Assembly (NCBI GenBank): GCA_945859605.1
Contig: OX243811.1
Location: 54,090,113-54,154,112 of the forward strand
From: Lumbricus rubellus
Taxonomy: Eukaryota; Annelida; Clitellata; Crassiclitellata; Lumbricidae
Length of the DNA stretch: 64,000 nucleotides
Reading direction: 5' to 3'
The stretch's first letter is position 1, and the number at the start of each line of letters is the position of its first letter. The notes under the pieces were generated by a model. It was not told the origin of the DNA and made no database searches. It saw nothing but the letters and a program-made list of their open reading frames with translations. The position numbers and the translations under genes were made by a program. Shown here in pieces: positions 23,192 to 36,500 of this stretch.

Positions 23192-24871
23192 TCACAGAAG
23201 TAAATGATTTCTTTTTGTACAGTCAGGGAACTGTCGTCGATGTTCACTGACAACCTGCAGGAGAAATTGAAGCTGATCCTCATCTTTTGTTAGCTTTTTA
23301 TTTAAGTCCTGGATGAGTGCCACACCTCGTTCAGCTCTATCATTGACAACAGCCAACCCTTTGAGTACTGCTTGTGCTTCTCGACATGCTTCATGCTCTT
23401 CCCATAGAGCAGGATCTTTGGAAAGCATCGTCTCAGATAGTCCATGCAGATCGACCAAGCACCAGGAACAGTTTCTTGGAGTTGGTTGTACAGAATTGTT
23501 CCAGACCGCTGGTGCCAAGAAATGCATCTGACTTCACTCTGGGTCGCTTAGGCGGATGATCTGGGACTACTTCCATGGCAGCGATCATTAGCTTATTGGA
23601 GTCATTGGATACCCTTGAATCAAAAAGAGTTAGCCCAATAAGCTCTTCAGACAAATACAAGAGATGAAGCCTTAGCTTCTTGCTTGTAGCAAAAGAAATT
23701 GTAGTATGTGGATATGTGAGAAGGTTTGCCATGAGAGTGAACTCATTCAGAGGAGCCTCCACAGCAATTGGCGCAGTTATCCAGGCTTTCCGGTAGACAA
23801 CAACTGAAAAGATGGCAATATCAGGAATGCTGCGTTCTTCTGCAGCAGTCTTCTTGAACTGAGCACGAAAAAGCCACATCTTTATGGTATAGAAGATTTT
23901 TGCCATCCATCGTGCCCGGTGCATAGCGCCAAGTGGTCGAAACCGAATTCCACGAGTAGGAACACCTCCAAGAAAGACAACCGAGAGCTCGAGAAATTCC
24001 CTGTACTCGTCTCGTAGCTGTGCAGTTGCTAAATGTCTATGAGCAAACTCCAAGATATCAGAACGGTGTGGGGCCACCAATGATTCCACCAAATGATCTG
24101 ACGAGGCTACCTGGAATTTCTCGCTTTCAATGAATTTCCAATGGTCTCGAAACCTCTTGAAAAGAAGAACATCATGTCCAGTAGAAGTTCCAATGGAAGT
24201 TTTTCGACTGCAGCCCCATCAATTAGTTCCATAACATGGTGTCGACATGCCAGGAAAAGGAGATCTTTATTCAATTCTTGCTCTATTAGGAAACATGCAC
24301 CTGAGCGATGACCTGTGTTGCTGGCTGTGGTGTCAAAGCACAAAGCAAGCATTCTTTTTTGCGCATCTGTTCCACTTCCTTCCGTCCCTGTGCACGCTGT
24401 CTTCGACGCATATCCACCATGTATGTCAGCTGCACCAACTGAACCTGGACGTCCCTTCTGCATTTGAGAGAGTAGAAAGTCTCTGTCTCTAAGAATGGAG
24501 ATCATTGTGAGAGCGTCTGCATGGGCAATATCAAACAGGTCATCTAGTCTCTCAATAAATTTATCCTCCTTAATCTTGTGAGCTGTAGCTGTTCGGTGTC
24601 TATGCTTTTGAAGTCCTTTCCATTCCACGAACACTTGTCAATACATGTATATACAATGCTTTTTACCTCTTACAGGTATACCAGCTCGGTTCCAACATAT
24701 AGTGACTTTTTCTATAGCCTGTTGACTGGAATAACGGACTGTCTGCTTGCCAACTTTGAGTAGATGCATGAAGTATCCAAAAGTTTGACTATACGATGGC
24801 AACTTTGCTCCACGAATTTCAGGCTCATAAGAGCCAAGTAGATAGACACTTGTTTTCCCTTGCGTTTGCAT
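23192..24871 (-). pseudogene. Transposase-like gene, broken
   Basis: Minus-strand blocks in order: CWNRAGIP..., an in-frame TGA near 24650, FVEWKGLQK, LALCFDTTASNTGHRSGACF, LACRHHVMELIDG, LFKRFRDHWKFIESEKFQVA, LHLLYLSEELIGLTLFDS, then AERGVALIQDLNKKLTKDED and LLQVVSEHRRQFPDC. The D-T-T...CRHH-ME layout recalls hAT-like transposases, and I have seen this repeated family described only as uncharacterised in invertebrates. Frames change at a five-A run near 24198, where one missing base would restore the frame, and again near the C-terminus around 23430. It is flanked by the element's inverted ends. Confidence 0.75.
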
Positions 24872-25342
24872 AATTAACTATAAATAATTATTTGTAATAT
24901 TTCATATTTACTATGTCTGACAATGTAGGCCTATGTTTCCAATAGTAGACTAAAATCAAACGTCTTCCCTTGTATTAAACAACTCTTCAAAAAATATTGC
25001 CACCTTTTTCAACCAGACAACAAACGTTAATCAAACATATATTTGAAATTGTATAGTAAAATTTTAGAGCTCACGTAATTTTAATAAGTAAGTAATTACT
25101 AAATATTAAATGTTGATGCATTGCAAACATTAGTAGGTCGACAGAATGTATTAAAGCACTGAAAATGTCAGTTTGCGATTCCAATGATAATTTGGAAGTT
25201 TACTCATACATTATTGAAACTTGAGAGCTCGGGGGGCACACCTAAATATTGCCCTATTGCAAAGATTTTTTGCACAAATTATTTTCTTCATAATTGAAAT
25301 AGATTGGATGGGTGCCAGTTGATTATTTTTAACTTTCATTTT
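24872..25342. other. Right non-coding part of the transposon
   Basis: A/T-rich, ending in the sub-terminal inverted repeat and TIR. No gene. Confidence 0.5.
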
Positions 25343-25353
25343 TAAGGGCCGGC

Positions 25354-25357
<4 letters not shown>

Positions 25358-25384
<27 letters not shown>
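25358..25384 (+). repeat. (TA)n tract between transposon and sugar-transporter exon 1
   Basis: An alternating TA run directly after the right TIR. Confidence 0.9.
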
Positions 25385-25581
25385 TCGTGTTTGTAGTATT
25401 ACTTCTGTTGAATGCCTCGCCATTGAATCGTTGTGGAAAAGATGAAACGACTAAAATTAATGAGGAGACGAGAGGAGGAGAAGGAAGAGGAGGAGCAGGA
25501 ACGGTGGATGATGATGATGATGTTCTTGAACAGCTGAGAGTCGACAATGAAGACAATGGGGTTGATGGTGATGAGGATACG

Positions 25582-28500
25582 ATGCGACATGCAGGGAAGA
25601 GAGTGAGATGCTGTTCGCCGAAGATCTACGTTTCATTGGCTTCAGCGATGGCTGCACTGGGAGGCGTTCTCTTCGGTTACGATACAGGTAAATAATTATA
25701 ATTATACATGCTGTAGCTTATTTAGGTATACACTATACAGAGAACTATAGGCCTATTGTATACCGTACATGTAGACCTATAATCATTAAATTATGTAAAT
25801 ATTATATTATATAGTATAGTTTTGCCTAGACGTGCGTGCAAATGATAGATCAAGCCTAAAATCAGTAAAAGCTGTATGTTAAATTGTTAATCATGGAATC
25901 CATGCATGTTGTGATCGTGGTTGTTTGCCATTGGATATTTATCTGCTATAGAAGATGCTGTCTAACAACAGAACGGAGATAATTAATATACAGGGTGGCT
26001 CAATAAAAAATACCCCACCAATAAAAATGCAATATCTCCGCAACCAATTGAGATTATTCTACGCAAATAGCAGGATTTATAGAGGAGAGTATTTGCAACT
26101 ATCTCTGAAAATATCAAAAATGAATCTTTATTATTTCAGAAGTTACAGCTGTGCAAAAACAGTTTTCCATTTTTTCAAATTTTCACAGAATCACCTTCCA
26201 ATACCTGTGATTTCTTTAAGATTTGTTGGCAAATTTCAACACATAAAGTGATGATGATGTCATATGACCTCACTAAGAGCTGTAAATAAGCTGTTTATGA
26301 AGCAATCTGGTAGTATTTGGTGATATTTTATATATAAAGGTCTCAATTTGTGAATCCGTACTGAACGGCATGGGCAAAGTTTCTGCAGATGATAAAGTGG
26401 GAACTCGGGTGTTGCGTGATCAGAGACTGGGGTATTGCAAGATCATATCAAAATACCCAGTGAAAAGTAGAGCCTGAGCACTGCGAAGGCTATCTGTAGT
26501 CGTGATTATGTAGCAAAAGTTAGATGTTGAAAGAGAGACAGGAAGACAGTGGTCGTTTGGTCTGACGGAAAAAAGCGCGATGTTCACGAAATTCGCTTGG
26601 TAGTCGCAAAGGTAAAGTTTGCAAAGCACATCATGGTTTCGGCGTCAAATCTGATGGCGTGTGTTACGTCTGCAAGGAAAGACTGCACTTCATCCCATTC
26701 AGTAGGCTAAATGTCAAACTTACCATTGAACTCTGTTACCCAGACTCATTGAACACTGAAGGCATGTTCTAACATTTGGTTTTATTTTCCAGCAGGACGG
26801 TGGGCATGCTTGCTCGCACGGCAAGGCTGATTATGATGACGCTACCTAATTTTTTGCCATCAACTGCAGTAAATTTATTGGCAAAGGTGAATAACAAACT
26901 CGCCAGACCTTAACCCTTCTGTTTATTGCGACTGGTAAGCTACGCTGGAACGATGCAAGACATTTCATCCCAAGTTGGAGAACATTGGCTAACTGAAGGA
27001 AGTCTTGCTGCTAATGTGGGATCAGTTGCCGTAGGACTCGATCAACAAGGAAAATATCAAAAATGAATCTTTATTATTTCAGAAGTTACAGCTGAGCTTT
27101 ACAAAAATAATTTGATCTCAAGTTAAAGCAGGGAGTGGACACTTCCATCATACTTTACGATAAACTGTAAAACGGATTTCTGCGGTCGTGGTGAAAGTGA
27201 TATCATTTGACATGGAAATCTACAAGTGACGCTAACTTTTCCGCGGATATTTGAAAAAAACGAAATTGAAAGTTTACACAGCTGTAACTTTTGCAAACAT
27301 AAAAATTTTAAAGTGAAATTTTCAGGGATTGTTGGAAATTCATTCCCCTACAAATTGGGAAATTTTCGCAGAAAAAGGTCAATCGGTTGCGAAGATATTG
27401 CATTTTATCCAGTGGGGTATTTTTTTTTGAGCCACCCTGTACAGTACAGTGGCAGCACTGCCGCAGCAGCGGACAGCAGTTGATGCGTTGCCGTCAATTA
27501 AGTCACGTTCCACCTGTTGTGATGATCAGTGCGCAATGCACTTCAACAAAAGCAACTTCTCATCGTCATCGTTGTTATCATTGTCATCGTGCACGCTTTA
27601 TGACAGTTCTGCCTCAGAACAATAAAAGCAGTCACGACGGATGTAAAAACAATGGAGTGTGAGAAGCATAAGAAGACGCTGAGAGACAGTAGGAGGATGA
27701 AGATAAGGAGGGGAGGCAAAGAAAGATACTTAAAAGGAGGCGTTGGGGGAGGGTAAAGGGGAGGAGAAAATAGGAATGAACTTGAGAAGAAATATTTAGT
27801 TAGGCCTACAGTGGCGGCGCCAGGATTTCAGTTTTGGGGATGAAATTCTCGCAGAGAAATTTTTTAGTCATTTGGTCAAAATCTCATAGAAATTTTCCAT
27901 TTTAATCCGCTAAAATTTCTGACGACCTTTTTTTTAGTAGTTTGATCAAAATCTCGTGCAAACGTCAAATTTTTTAGGGGGGGGGGGGGCTAAACGTCGA
28001 AATATTGAATTTTTACATGTAAAAAATCGGATGGCCTTTTGGGGGGCCTAGCCCCCTTGCCCCCTCTGGAACCGCTACTGAATAGTTATGATGATGACGA
28101 CGACGATGATGATAACGACGACGACGAAGATGACGATGATGCATGCTTAGAAAAAGATAGGTGGCAGAATTAAAAAGGATGATGAGTATCATTCGTTCTG
28201 CTTCTAACGTTGCATGCGTACGCCTATATAGGCCTACTGTAATCAAAAGTCAAAATGTGCTTTTTTCCTATTTTTTTTATCCCGTAATGCAGATTTTAAT
28301 GATAATATAATCAATGCGCTTCTTTTGAGCGTCTTCAAAACTGAATGCCTTCCAGTGAGCTTTGGCCACCTATAGCCTGGCCGCCACCAGCCGCACAATT
28401 TCAGTTAGCTAACATCTTTCCATCCGAGTTCATCGATTCTTATTCGGTTATCAACCATATAATTATACGGGCGTCAGATTTATTCGAACATATTCACGCC

Positions 28501-31500
28501 ATGCACTTGCAAATCTGTAGTTCATGCATGATAATATAATAACCTACTTCCGAAGAAAATGATCGTATGTTTGGCATGGTGGTTCAAGGTTTTGGAATTA
28601 GGCCTATATGCTTTCAATAAGAAAATTTATATTTCGGACAGTTGTATAATGGATGCACATTGCACATGCTTGGGCCAATTCCAGGGTCGGATCCAGGGGG
28701 GGCAATCCGGCCATGGCCCCCCATTTAAAATTGCTATGGGACGTGGCCTCTCTTCAGGTTTGAAATTAGTAATAGGAATAGTGGTGTCATGGCATATTGC
28801 CCCCTCCATAAAGAAAATTGCATTGGACGTGGCCCCCAATTTGGGTTTCTGGTGGAGGACTCAAAAAAAGGTCATCAACTTTTTGGCGGATGAAAAGTAC
28901 TTTTTTTCTATCAAGTTTTTTGGGTGACCAACGACGAACTTTTTTCCTGTCCCAAGATCAAAGATTTTTGCCCCCCACCCTTGAAAGAGTTCTGGATCTG
29001 CCACTGGCTGATTCCATTGTGGTCTGATTGTAGGCATCATTTCTGGTGCAATACTGCAGCTGAGGGGTGAATTCAATCTGACCTGTCAGCAGACAGAGAT
29101 TGTCATCAGTGTGCTGATGGTGGGTGCAGTGGCAGGATCATTCTGTGGAGGTAAACACATCATCATCAACATCATCATCATCATCATTCATCATAATCCC
29201 TAAAATCACCATCAGCATCACCAACAACATCATCATTCTTCAGCATCCGTAAAATTACCATAAGCATCACCAATAACAACAACACATATCAGCATTACTG
29301 AACTTGTGTGCATTATTATATATTTATTATTATTTATTATTACCAGGTATTTAGACCATGTGGCGTATGTATAGAGCTCCTGTGAGTAGTTTCTCTTTCA
29401 GCGGCACTTTACAAATTTTGATTACATTTCCATTGAAACATTGAAAATTATCCTCCTCATCGTATAGTCATAATCTAGAAAATGCTGATCTGCAATTAAA
29501 CGTGGGTGTAATCATAATGAAGTGCAGCAGTTACAATGCCTACATGCACAATTGCACACGTGTGTTATTTGTACGTGTATTGCTTCCTCATCTTCCTTAG
29601 TTGTTTGCATAGACGTTTATTAATTGCTAGACTTAATCTTTCGTCGACTGAATAGGTTTCCTGGTCGACTGCATCGGTCGTAGGGCAACAATCATCGCCA
29701 ACGACGTCGTATTTCTCGTGGGAACGATCATTCTTACATCCGCCAACTCATACACTTCTCTCGTACGTATACCATAATTATGCAGTGCACTGTATGCCTA
29801 CTAAATGCACATCGTCGTCGTCGTCATCCTCCTCCTCCTCCTCCTCCTTCTCCTCTTCGTCACCATCATCATCATCATCATTGTCGTCGTCGTCGTCCGT
29901 CTCCTCCTCCTCCTTCTCCTCTTCGTCATCATCATCATCATCGTCGTCGTTCTACTGAATCTAGTCTGTTCCTCAAAACGGTCATATTTGCCGTGGTTGG
30001 GCTGGGGCGCTTCTGGGGGACTTAATTACCTTTAAAAGGTTCTTTGTTTCATAAAATCTCTAAAATCTTTTTTCTGGGCTGGGAGCACTCCTGAGCAGGT
30101 GTCTTGGAAGGGCACTATATAAGTCCATAAACTGAATGGATGAATGAATGGATGGATGGATGGATGGATGGATGGATGGATGAATGAATGAATGAATGAA
30201 TGAATGAATGAATGAATGAATGAATGAATGAATGAATGAATGAATGAATGAATAGGCCTACACATTTATATACTGTATATAAGCGAAACCCCGTCTGTGT
30301 TGTCAACTGCTGTAGATAGTTGGGAGGTTAGTCGTCGGATTCGCCGTTTCTCTATCAGCGACGGCTGAGTGTGTTTACATCACGGAGATCAGTCCAGCGG
30401 TGAGACACAGACACATGCAATCGATCCGTATCTCAATATCGATCAGGCTAATGATGATGATGTTAAAAGAATCTCTAATCCTTACTAAGGCATTTTGCAA
30501 TATCAACTGCACGTGGAACAGTGCTCGTGAGTTTATTTTAAGACGTGCTATAGAAATGTGTGATTTGATTATAGCTATAGGATACACGCATTCAGTTAGG
30601 AATCAGTCTTTACTACAGGGTTTAAAGGGGTTCTTCCAGTAAAGGAATTGATGATAAATAAAGGGGGGGTATTCAGACCTTGATTTATTTGGAGTTATAA
30701 AGCATGTAATGAAGACTTTACTTCAATCTGGTTTCTTTATACATGAAGAATTCTTCTCGTCAACACAACGATAAAACGATCAAATCTATGCAATGGCAAA
30801 TATAATAATCTAAAGCGCTATAGCGATAGCTTGCCCAAAGATTGACACTTTGGAAGCCATTTTAGACTGTTTTTCAGTTCATCTGCACATTTGATTTCTT
30901 ACCCCTTACTGAAGATGTCTCAAATACATATTATAAAATGGAAAGTAAAACTCACGAGCGATTTGGCTCGGCTATGGATAGCAAAATTGAGCATGGAATT
31001 TGCAAGATTATTTCTGTAGCTAGCAAGCACTGATGTGATTACCGTCAACAACTATGGACTCTGTGGTTAATAAAAACAATATTTCCATGAATGATGTGGA
31101 TTGTTTTAGTCGCGAAGAGGACTGCTGGTCTCACTTAACGAACTGGGAATTACATTGGGCTTTCTATTCGCTTATCTCTTCAACTTCATATTCATCGGTG
31201 TTGAAGGCGGATGGTCAGTCCATTATGTCCATGGTTAATTGATTATAATGTATTCATCCATAATTTTATAGTCGTGTATTTGTACACATTAATTAATCCA
31301 TATGAAGTGTATTCAATATTGTTATATAGCTATAGTAGTAGGCTATATAATGCTACTACTGCTACTCTAGTACTACCACTACTACTACTACTACTGAGCA
31401 CTACTACTGAGCATTACTACTGTTACTACTACCACCAGCACCATATTATAGAGTGTATTATAGCCTGCAATTGTATAATATGGCTATAATTATATTTCTG

Positions 31501-33495
31501 CAACACATATCTAAATTTACATAATATATTATGTATAGTAATGTATTATTATCTGCAGATACTCTCAACTATAGAAAGCGATTATCTTCACTCTTAACTT
31601 ATTCAACAGACAACAGATACTCAACCAATCATAAAGCCCTTTGCCAATGAATGATGTCATACTGAATTGTTCCAAAAGCCACTGGCCAGCAGCTTGACCG
31701 CAACTCGTTTGTTAACACTTTGTTGATTTGTAGCAGCTCTTACAAGTTGCACACAAATCGCATAATTTTATAAACTCATCAAATTAAGTGTCAAAATTCA
31801 TTTAACTGAGTATCTATAAACATCTGCAGAAATTTACCATAAACAGCTTAAGGAATTGTTTGCGTTTCTCTGCTTCTAGCATTGTTACTTGTGGACGTAA
31901 GGTTTGAGTTTTTGCCCGCTATATTTAGCCATTGGGGAGGGGAGGAGAGGGGAGGGGAGGGAGGGGAGGAGAGGGGAGGTGGAATAGAGGTAGGGAGGGA
32001 TGGTTGGATGCTCTTTTCAGCCACAGCAACACGTGGCCGGGTACGCTAGTAGTATATATTGAAGTGTGTTGGTTGTTCCAAAAGCTACCGTTATGGTTTC
32101 TTGTATTTATTAGGCGCTATATGTTTGCTGTTGGAGCTGTACTGGCAATTGTTCAAGGCGTCGGAATGTTCTTCCTGCCTATGAGTCCCAGATACCTCAT
32201 CATCAAAGGACAACTACAAAAGGTCAGCATCATCATCACCATCGATATGGTTGCAACCAGTATTTTAGTCGTCATCATCATTAGAGTCAACCTGAATGTC
32301 ACAAGCCTATGTTATATTATATATTTATGTAAAAAATATATATATATATATATAATGTATGTATGTTGTATAGGCAAGACATGTGTTATGGAGCCTATTC
32401 GAAGGCGAGAATGCTGAAGAGGAATTTGAAAGAATCAAAACGAGCATTGCTGATGAAAAGGTATACATTGTATAATTATTATAGTATTCATTAAAATACA
32501 TATACTTTATACACAGCATATAGATATAAATATGAATTTATTTACTGAGAATTTGATATAGCGCTCCTTCAAGCTTTCTACTCAGGAGCGCTCCCAGTCC
32601 AACCCCGGTCGAATAAGACAGGGAAGGTATTTTTTCTACAACTCTGGTTCCTGTTCAGTTTTCTCTTTAACATTTCAATCTGTCAAATTGCAAAATGTTT
32701 TGAGAATATACATATGTAGGGTATTATATGTATTCTAACATATAATTTTTTTATGTTCTAACATATAATTATGTATATATAAAGATATGTTTATGTAAGG
32801 ACATACTGGGGGAGAGATGGACGTATACATTAATCTGTGACGAACATTTGAGAGTCATTATACACAAGGACAGATACACGGCTTCATTGCAAGCAGAGAA
32901 CGTGATCCTTTTATTTATAGACTATATAGATTAGAAGTATTTATGTCGATTAGAAGTATATATTTATGTAGATTAGAAGTATATATTTATGTAGATTAGA
33001 AGTATATATTTATGTAGATTAGAAGTATATATTTATGTAGATTAGAAGTATATATTTATGTAGATTAGAAGTATATATTTATGTAGATTAGAAGTATATA
33101 TTTCCGTGAATACAGGAGACAACTCGTGTTGCCACTTAATCCGTCGCACCTGCAGAGCTGCAGTCTAATCTGTAAGCCTGTCTGTCGTCTGCCGTTTCTT
33201 TTCTCTCGTCTTCTTCACGGATAATATGTGTATACAGTGTGTATACATTGTGTATGCAGTGTGGCACTGAACATCACTTTAGCGACGCTTTAATCTTCTT
33301 CGCATCCTTTTTTAGAATCTCAAGATGTCGGAGTTTTGTTGCGGAGGACGGAGCAACATTTGGCCAGCGCTGTTCATTTCCATGATGCTAGTCTTGCTTC
33401 AACAGGTATGTATGTATACACCCAGATTGGACTATATACTACACCTGAGCATTGTGTATAGCACAGCAGGAGCATTGGCTATGTATATGTATATG

Positions 33496-33566
<71 letters not shown>

Positions 33567-36500
33567 TCTCTAGTGTGGCCCAAACTTACATGGGAAAAAT
33601 ATTTTTTCCAAAATATGCTGCTCCACAAGGCTGCCCTTGTTCCACTTGACTAGAAGACTGTGTTTTGAAAAAATTGAAGAGATCTGAGCATGTTTAGAGG
33701 TACCAATTTTCGAGAGCTTTTATATAGGACTCACTTAAAATGCGCATTTCAAATCTTAACAGGTATACATTAATGTAGCATTATAAATTGACAGTAGCAC
33801 CCATGAATTCCAAGGACCATCTTTCTAACTCATAATCAAGATGTCAAGTGTATTTAAATATATAGATAACTATAAGATTTTATACAAATAGAAGCTTATT
33901 TCAAGCTTTTTATATTAGAAAACTGTTACTGAATTGGAGGCAATTTCAAAATTTTGACTGCCAACTTGCAAACTAAAGTTTTTCGCTTGCAATTTGCTTT
34001 TAATACAATTAGATTGTTTACTTATAATTGCTCTTCATACTGCTAATTTAGGTTATTCCAGTATTTTTTACAGTAATTTGTTAAGCACACCTTGAATATG
34101 ATTATATGAGATAAATGTTGGTCTTTTGAATTTGTATAATAATGGCTCATTTGACAAAAACCGCAGCTATCATGGCCTCATCCAGAAGCTTCCAACATTG
34201 TTGGCTCTTATGGATGCCAAGAACATTCTTTCTAGACAGTCACAAAATTTAATGGAGAGATCCTGAAGAATTTCATATTTCATTAAGAAAATGAATTAAC
34301 AGTTGGTGATGTCATGAAAGTAGTAATGGTTGTTACCTTGGTAATCGGTGTTTTTATCTAGGCATGTCTGAATGACATTCCCCCTACAGAAAATCTAGAG
34401 CTGTTTTTTACATAAACATAATGTAATATTTACTCCCAGAGAAACTATATACAAAATAGGTCTTGTTGACATAGGTGAATGTATGTTCATACGTAACATT
34501 TCCCGGCAGCTTAGTGCTCATTTGATGTACTAAAATAGTCATCACCTTTAAAAGTACATATGGTATTTATTTGACAAAACCCGCAGCTATCATGGCATAT
34601 ATGTTGGAAATTTTTACCAAAGAAAATAATCACATTCTAAAGCAATGAATTTACTATGTTGGTCGGAAATTTCTACCGGAAAGACTTTGAAAAAAGTTGC
34701 CTGGTAATAATTACCATTTGACCCAAACCAGGTTTAATTCAATTTTTTTACAAATTTAGTGTCATACACAGTTTTAAAGTGTAAAGTCTCTGCTTTAAAA
34801 TTACAAACTTTATTGCACTATAAATTTTCCTGTCTATAGGTTGAGTCAAAATATGATTCACCTGTTAAAATTTGGCTATGAGAAAAATGCAAAGTTTGCA
34901 TAATTTTTGGAATGCAAAATTCCTTCGTAACCATGTTAAGAATTGAGTGAAATTTGAAAAAGATCAGCAGGCTGCATAATAATCTAGAATAGATGGAGGT
35001 CTGGTCTGTTTAAATCATACCTCACTGCTATGCTAAGCCTTATGCCAAGTTTGGCTATTCATGGAGGGGAAAATAACAAATGTTAGGAAAGTCGCTGAAT
35101 TATTAAAATAACAAAATATCCAAATATCATTAAAAATTGTTCACAGATTATTGTTTTAATGTCATTAAACCATAATTATTTATAATTTCATCAAACTGTT
35201 TGGCCTTCTTATTACTCGGGGTCATAGAATTAGCCAAAGCCTGTCTATCGAGCTTAAATCTAAAATTTTAAGAATGATTAAGAACATCTAAAATGTTTCA
35301 TGTTATATTTCCTATAAAAAATTTGTGAGACTGTCATTGATTCTACATTAGCTTAATAGGTTTAATAGAGTGATTCAAACGAAATTTTTGATGACAATAT
35401 TTGTTTAAAGCTGATAATTGCATGCCTCTTTGGAGTACGATCGAAAAGCGATTTTTTTCAATTTTTCGATGCTTAATAAAAATCTTGCAGAAAATTGGTA
35501 CCAGTAAACATTGCTCAATTTTGTTGAAACTTGGCAAATAAATCACTAATAGCATATGGAACAAGGGCAGCTTTGTGGAGAATTGAATTTCCAAATTTTT
35601 TATTTGTGGGCCACCCTAATGGTCTCATCACTTTTCGTTTATAACTGCACATCTCTGAGGAACGTTTGACTGATTGATTGTCTGAATGTGTTTGTTTGCC
35701 TTTGCGATCTGCTACAAATAGACACACAAAAACAGAGACCCGAGGGAAGGTATTTTTTTTCTACAACTCTGGTTCCTGTTCAGTTTTCTCTTTAACATTT
35801 CAATCTGTCAAATTGCAAAATGTTTTGTTCCTTGAACACAATTATGATAAGCCAACATCATTACCGCATGGCTGTCCAACTTTAGTAGTTTGGTGGTTCT
35901 TGCTTGGTTTGTATTGGAACCATCCAGTGTTGGGTAGCAAGTTATAGCTGGTTTGCTGTTTTGAAGGAGAAAAATGCCACTCGTAGTGATGTCATAGACC
36001 TTCGTGTGTGAGCTCGACGAATAGGAAATAGATTGACTGGACTTTGAGTGGTAACTGGTACACAAGTGTTGCACACATAGATAGATGCAGAGCAGGAGTT
36101 CTTACATAGATAGAAATATAGAGAAGAGAGAGTGAAGCTGCTTTTGGATTTGCAGATCTCTGGTCAGCCGTCCGTTCTGCTCTACGCTCCGATGATTTTC
36201 CGAGAAGTCGGTCTACAGACAGACAATGCCTCAGTTCTCGCAACTGTCGGACTCGGACTTAGCAAGGTCAGTTGAATTGAGGTCAAGGTCAAGCATAGGT
36301 CCTTTTGACGTCAGCCAATATAATGTAATTTTAGGATGACTTACAATATTGTTTTTAAAAGCTTATGTCATATTAATTGTCACTGATCTCACCTTGACTA
36401 CGTATACGATGATAATTATAATGCGAAGTAGAGCAGATTTCTATGCACTAATTAGCGCAAAACATGAATTAGGCCTAATGAAATGTATATGGATGTTTAT

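Larger units (their letters stand above)
22861..25357 (-). mobile_element. 2.5 kb DNA transposon with 15-bp perfect inverted ends
   Basis: The ends ttaggccggccctta (22861) and taagggccggcctaa (25343-25357) are perfect inverted copies. Imperfect similarity continues about 140 bp inward (gggtgcccc/ggggcac, gggtgcca). Both ends abut (TA)n tracts, so the target was TA-rich. The transposase-like gene lies inside on the minus strand. Confidence 0.8.

Noticed and set aside
24630..24690. A 40-nt intron removing the in-frame TGA in the transposase-like gene
   Set aside because: Donor and acceptor dinucleotides exist, but the length is below normal introns and the segment reads like part of the protein; a nonsense mutation is simpler.
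29780..30035. Pro/His and Ile/Leu/Val-rich frames
   Set aside because: Trinucleotide repeats in an intron; all frames are low complexity.
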